Source: DATCLA01 sp036564195 (GTDB lineage: Bacteria > Bacillota > UBA4882 > UBA8346). Taken from it: a DNA stretch of 9,896 nt. The position numbers and the translations under genes are program-made. A model generated the notes under the pieces. That model was not told the DNA's origin. It was given only the letters and a program-made list of their open reading frames with translations, and made no database searches. The stretch covers positions 1 through 9,896 of the forward strand of contig DATCLA010000024.1 of NCBI GenBank assembly GCA_036564195.1, written 5' to 3'. The first letter of the stretch is position 1; each line of letters opens with the position of its first letter. Positions 6,411 through 9,896 of this stretch are shown one piece after another.

Positions 6411-9400
6411 TTACCGATGATATTCCAAAGCGTTGCTGTGGAAGAGTTTCTGTCTGGTCCAACCGGCAAGGTCATCCAGGATGCTGTAGACTATCGGGAT
6501 AATCACCAGGGTTAGCATGGTACAGAAGGTTAAACCGCCGATTACCACCGTAGCCATGGAGGCGTTTAACATGCCGCCGTCACCCGAGCCAATTGCCAGG
6601 GGTATTAACCCCAGGACAGTGGTTAAGGTAGTCATCATTACCGGGCGTAATCGGGTCGGCCCGGCTTTGAGAATGGCTTCGGTCCGGGAGAGGCCTTGGT
6701 TACGTAAAGTTTCGATATAATCAACCAAGACAATGGCATTATTGACCACGATCCCGGCTAACATGATAACTCCAATGAAGGCGGAAACGTTAAAGGGATT
6801 GTTGGTCAGATAGAGACTCCAGGTAACTCCGAAAAGGGTAATGGGTAAGGTACCCATAATAGCCAACGGATGCACCAGGTTTTCATACTGGACCGCAATT
6901 ACCATATAGACAAACACTACCGCCAACAGAAAGGCCAGTGCCAACGCTTGGTTGGATTCCTGCATGTCTTTGATGGAACCGCCCATTGTGTAGCTGTAAT
7001 TACTGGGGAAGACCACCTCTTGTTTGAGGCGCTGTTCAATGGCGTCCGCGACTTTCTTTAAATCTCTGCCCACAATCTGGCAGCTTACTTGGATTTGCCG
7101 GGTTTGGTTTTTACGGCTAACCTCAGTCGGCCCTGCGGCAGGGACCAGTTCGACCACTTCGCTTAATTGGACCGGTGTGCCCTGGGAGTTAAAGAGATAG
7201 AGTTTGCTCAGGTCGGTCTGGTCTTTGCGGTCTTCCGGTCGCAGTTGCACCAGTACATCATACTCCTCGCCGGCCAGTCTGATTTGCGTGGCAGTACTGC
7301 CTTTAAAGGAGGTTTGGATGGTATTGGCAATGCTGTCAACGGTTAAACCGAAGGCATTGGCCCGTTCTCGGTTAATCTTAAGTTGCAATTCCGGACGACC
7401 GCTTTGCCACGAAGTTTCAATTTCGCGGGTATTGGGGACCTTTTTAATTATCTCGGTAACCTCTGCGGCTAAGCTTTGCAGTACGTTCAGTTCGGGGCCT
7501 TCAATTTCCACCGCTACCGGCGCTTCACCACTGGAACTGCGATCCTGCATTTTGACATTGAGTTTTACCCCAGGTAGTCCTTGGAGCCGCCGACGGGCAT
7601 CCTCCAACAACTGGTCAATCGTTGCTTTACAATCTTCTTTCATTAAGACATAAACCGTTCCTTTTTCGCTTTCCTCGGAACCGCTGGGCCCGAAATTAGA
7701 GCCGGAACCGACGAAGGCGAAGATGGTGTCAACCTCGGGTTGCTGGCGGAGGGCAGCTTCAATTCTTTTAGCAACCTGATCGGTAGTCTCCAAATTGGTA
7801 CCCAGCGGTAATTCAAATTCGACGGTGTATTCTTTTTGGCCCATTGGGGGCATAAATTCCATCTTGATTCCCAAAAAGAAGGGGACGAATCCCAATAAGA
7901 AAGCAATTACGGCAATTAGGATCACCAGCTTGCGGTGGCAGACTGCCCATTTTAGCATTGAGTAATAAACGGTCTTAATTTTGCCTAATTGGGAGTCAAC
8001 TGCCTGGTCCTTTGCTGCGTTGAGCTGTTGTTGTCTTTTGGTGAACTTCATGATTTTGGCCGAAAGGGTCGGGATCACCGTCAAGGCAACTACCAGCGAA
8101 GCCAGGAGTGAAAAGGAAACCGTCAGTGCCAGTTCTTTAAAGATTTGGGCGGTTAGGTCTTCGATAAAAAATACCGGTGCAAAAACTACGATCGAAGTTA
8201 AGGTGGAGGCGGTAATGGCCATTCCTACTTCGGAAGTGCCTTTGACCGCCGCTTCCACCGCCGGGTAGCCTTCTTCCCGGTAACGCTGAATACTTTCCAA
8301 GACTACGATGGCGTTGTCCACCAGCATTCCGACACCTAAAGCCAATCCGCCCATAGAGACCAGGTTTAAGGTCATTTTGGAAAAGTAAATCATCGCAAAG
8401 GTAACGATAATGGAGACGGGAATGGCCACTGAAATAACTGCGGTACTGCGGATACTGCGCAAAAAGAGAAACAGAATAATTACCGCAAGTAACCCGCCGC
8501 TGATTGCGTTTTCAATGACGTTATTGATCGAGCTTTCAATAAATTCAGCCTGTTCAAAGACTGTCTTAACCCTGACCTGATCTTTGTAATCGGCCCGGAA
8601 TTGGTCAAGGGTTTTGCGAACCTGCCGGGTGACCAAAACAGTGTTGGCATCACTCTCTTTCATGATCATTACCATTACGCTTTCCGCTCCGTTAATCCGG
8701 GAAAGCTGCTCTCGGTCGTGGTAATCGTCTTTAATCTCGGCCAACTCGCCCAGGGGGATTACTGCCCCGCTTGGTAAAGTAATCTTCAGTGACTGCAATT
8801 CGGCGACGGATTGATATTCACCGATGGTCCGGATAGTCAATTCGTTCCGGCCCTGGTCAATGGTACCACCGGGCAGGTTAAGGTTGGCTCTACGTAAGGC
8901 CTGGGCGATGTAGTCGGGAGAGACCTTGTAAAATGCCAATTTTTCAGCAGTTAATAATACTTTAATCTCCCGGATCAACCCGCCGACCACCCGGACCGAT
9001 GCTACTCCCGGAACCCGTTCCAGACGGGGCTTTAACTTATCATCGGCGATCCGGGTGGTTTCCACCAGACCTTGGTCGCCGGATACTCCCAGGAACACAA
9101 TGGGCATCATTGCCGGGTCTAATTTGAAGATAATGGGTTCTTCGATCCCGTCCGGCAAGGACTGTTCAATTAGATCAATTCTCTCCCGTACCTTCAGACT
9201 GGCAAAGTCCATATCGGTTCCATAATTAAACTCAGCCATGACCATTGACGAACCATAGGAGGAAGTGGAGGTTACCTCTTTAACATTTGGGACGGCGCTG
9301 ATAGCGCTTTCAATGGGCTTGGTTACCAGGTTTTCTATTTCTTCAGGGCCCACACCTTCATAAGTGGTCATGGTCATAATCATCGGATACTCAATGTCCG

Positions 9401-9515
9401 GATAGAGGTCATACTTTAACATTGCCAGAGAGATCGTTCCGATGATTACTACAAACAAGGTTAAGATTAAGACACCGACGGGACGGCGGACACAAAGTTT
9501 GATCAGTTTTTCCAT
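6411..9515 (-). CDS. RND efflux permease (HAE1/AcrB-like), second system
   Basis: A complete 1034-residue proton-driven inner-membrane efflux pump, normal length for HAE1. The N-terminus MEKLIKLCVRRPVGVLILTL leads into TM1 (about 12-32). The first porter domain runs to about 335 (LYPDIEYPMI, GVGPEEIENLV), TM2-6 about 338-490, TM7 about 529-549, the second porter and docking region about 550-850 (with a Gly/Ser-rich loop at 603-613), and TM8-12 about 855-1012. The TM4 motif is GVGMLVDNAIVVLES (D400, N401). TM10 has VVNNAIVLVDYIE with N925 in place of AcrB K940 and D932 where AcrB has E947. RLRP (R955) and T962 are kept. The ATG directly follows the stop of the upstream adaptor gene (TAG-ATG), so the two are one operon. 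It lacks the OMF extension of the other pump. Substrate not predictable. Confidence 0.95.
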   Translation of the reverse strand: MEKLIKLCVRRPVGVLILTLFVVIIGTISLAMLKYDLYPDIEYPMIMTMTTYEGVGPEEIENLVTKPIESAISAVPNVKEVTSTSSYGSSMVMAEFNYGTDMDFASLKVRERIDLIEQSLPDGIEEPIIFKLDPAMMPIVFLGVSGDQGLVETTRIADDKLKPRLERVPGVASVRVVGGLIREIKVLLTAEKLAFYKVSPDYIAQALRRANLNLPGGTIDQGRNELTIRTIGEYQSVAELQSLKITLPSGAVIPLGELAEIKDDYHDREQLSRINGAESVMVMIMKESDANTVLVTRQVRKTLDQFRADYKDQVRVKTVFEQAEFIESSINNVIENAISGGLLAVIILFLFLRSIRSTAVISVAIPVSIIVTFAMIYFSKMTLNLVSMGGLALGVGMLVDNAIVVLESIQRYREEGYPAVEAAVKGTSEVGMAITASTLTSIVVFAPVFFIEDLTAQIFKELALTVSFSLLASLVVALTVIPTLSAKIMKFTKRQQQLNAAKDQAVDSQLGKIKTVYYSMLKWAVCHRKLVILIAVIAFLLGFVPFFLGIKMEFMPPMGQKEYTVEFELPLGTNLETTDQVAKRIEAALRQQPEVDTIFAFVGSGSNFGPSGSEESEKGTVYVLMKEDCKATIDQLLEDARRRLQGLPGVKLNVKMQDRSSSGEAPVAVEIEGPELNVLQSLAAEVTEIIKKVPNTREIETSWQSGRPELQLKINRERANAFGLTVDSIANTIQTSFKGSTATQIRLAGEEYDVLVQLRPEDRKDQTDLSKLYLFNSQGTPVQLSEVVELVPAAGPTEVSRKNQTRQIQVSCQIVGRDLKKVADAIEQRLKQEVVFPSNYSYTMGGSIKDMQESNQALALAFLLAVVFVYMVIAVQYENLVHPLAIMGTLPITLFGVTWSLYLTNNPFNVSAFIGVIMLAGIVVNNAIVLVDYIETLRNQGLSRTEAILKAGPTRLRPVMMTTLTTVLGLIPLAIGSGDGGMLNASMATVVIGGLTFCTMLTLVIIPIVYSILDDLAGWTRQKLFHSNALEYHR

Positions 9516-9896
9516 CTACTTCACCACGACTTTAAGGCCGTCATCCAGATTATTTTGTCCTAAGACTACCACTTGTTCGTCCCCGGTTAAGCCGGAGCGG
9601 ATTTCTATCATTTTACCGTCGGTGATTCCCAAAGTAACCCTTTTACGGACCGCCTGGTTATTCTGGACAATAAATACCGATTTGTTGCCGGTTTCGTCAA
9701 TAATGGCTTCAATCGGAAGTTTTAATACATTTTTACGTTCATTGAAATTCATCTTAACTTCAGCCAGCATACCGGCTTTTAACTTTTGATCCGGATTGTT
9801 TAAAATGATCTTTACCGGGAAGGTTTTGGTGGTCGCGTCAGCCAGCGGGGAGATTTGATGCACTGTCCCGGTGAACTGTTTCCCGGGGTATGCGGT
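9516..9896 (-). CDS. RND efflux periplasmic adaptor (membrane fusion protein), 5' end cut by the window edge
   Basis: Only the last 126 residues are present; the frame stays open to base 9896, starting TAYPGKQFTGTVHQISPLAD. This matches the end of the adaptor beta-barrel (YPGKQFTGTV, then ADATTKTFPVKI and KAGMLAEVKM) and the membrane-proximal domain (LPIEAIIDETGNKSVFIV, then DEQVVVLGQNNLDDG). The other adaptor in this window has parallel motifs (YPDREFSGTI, ELVVVLGQNRLRDG), so they are homologues, but this one ends cleanly at VVVK without the Gly/Arg-rich tail. The lipoyl, hairpin and anchor parts lie beyond the window. The GTG at 9863 is an internal valine, not a start. It would connect the downstream RND permease to an OMF that is not visible here. 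Confidence 0.92.
   Translation of the reverse strand, partial: TAYPGKQFTGTVHQISPLADATTKTFPVKIILNNPDQKLKAGMLAEVKMNFNERKNVLKLPIEAIIDETGNKSVFIVQNNQAVRKRVTLGITDGKMIEIRSGLTGDEQVVVLGQNNLDDGLKVVVK
9521..9525 (-). promoter_or_regulatory. Ribosome binding site of the second RND permease gene
   Basis: On the minus strand GGTGA lies five bases before the ATG at 9515, inside the last codons of the adaptor gene, whose TAG stop abuts the ATG with no gap. This supports the chosen start and translational coupling. Confidence 0.5.

Noticed and set aside
7204..7653. 149-residue plus-strand open frame inside the second pump gene
   Set aside because: It is antisense to the conserved porter domain, rich in Ser and without any family motif, so it is a shadow frame.
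9861..9863. GTG at 9863 as the start of a small 115-residue gene
   Set aside because: The frame continues upstream to the window edge with typical adaptor beta-barrel residues, so this is an internal valine of a partial gene.
1..9896. tRNA, rRNA, CRISPR array, insertion sequence or attachment site
   Set aside because: No cloverleaf, spaced direct repeats, transposase frame or terminal inverted repeats were seen. The window is filled almost entirely by efflux genes.

Overview
The window carries two RND-type tripartite efflux systems arranged tail to tail. The organism must have a periplasm and an outer membrane, because a TolC-type outer membrane factor (OMF) is encoded here along with two HlyD-type adaptor proteins. 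Base composition is balanced, Shine-Dalgarno sites are strong (a perfect AGGAGG at 639-644), TTG and GTG starts are used, and both pumps have the LVDN form of the transmembrane proton-relay motif. I read this as possibly a diderm member of the Firmicutes, but that placement is an inference held with low confidence.

Left half, plus strand: a non-coding leader (1-178) holds a perfect 9+9 bp inverted repeat. It is followed by a MarR-family repressor (179-640), a membrane-anchored RND adaptor (652-1893) and one very long reading frame (1890-6314). The genes are tightly packed: the marR stop codon lies inside the adaptor's Shine-Dalgarno site, and the adaptor stop overlaps the next start as TTGA. 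They very probably form one operon, with the MarR protein controlling its own transcription and that of the pump.

The long frame is the most notable item. Residues 1-1010 are a full-length HAE1/AcrB-like RND permease, residues 1011-1041 look exactly like a Sec signal peptide, and residues 1042-1474 are a full-length TolC-like OMF. Inner-membrane pump and outer-membrane channel are thus encoded as one polypeptide. A one-base change in a short A tract at the junction would split them back into two overlapping genes.

Centre: a 96-bp convergent intergenic region holds a strong hairpin (6349-6385) that is U-rich on the 3' side in both directions, so it is probably a bidirectional terminator.

Right half, minus strand: a second, unfused HAE1-type RND permease (6411-9515) lies directly downstream of a second adaptor gene (9516-9896), which is cut by the window edge. 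No OMF for this second system is visible here. It may lie beyond the edge, or the system may use an OMF from elsewhere.

No RNA genes, mobile elements or CRISPR arrays were seen. Nothing here is a wholly new kind of system. The permease-OMF fusion with a buried signal peptide is the point most worth following up. Substrates of both pumps cannot be read from the sequence.
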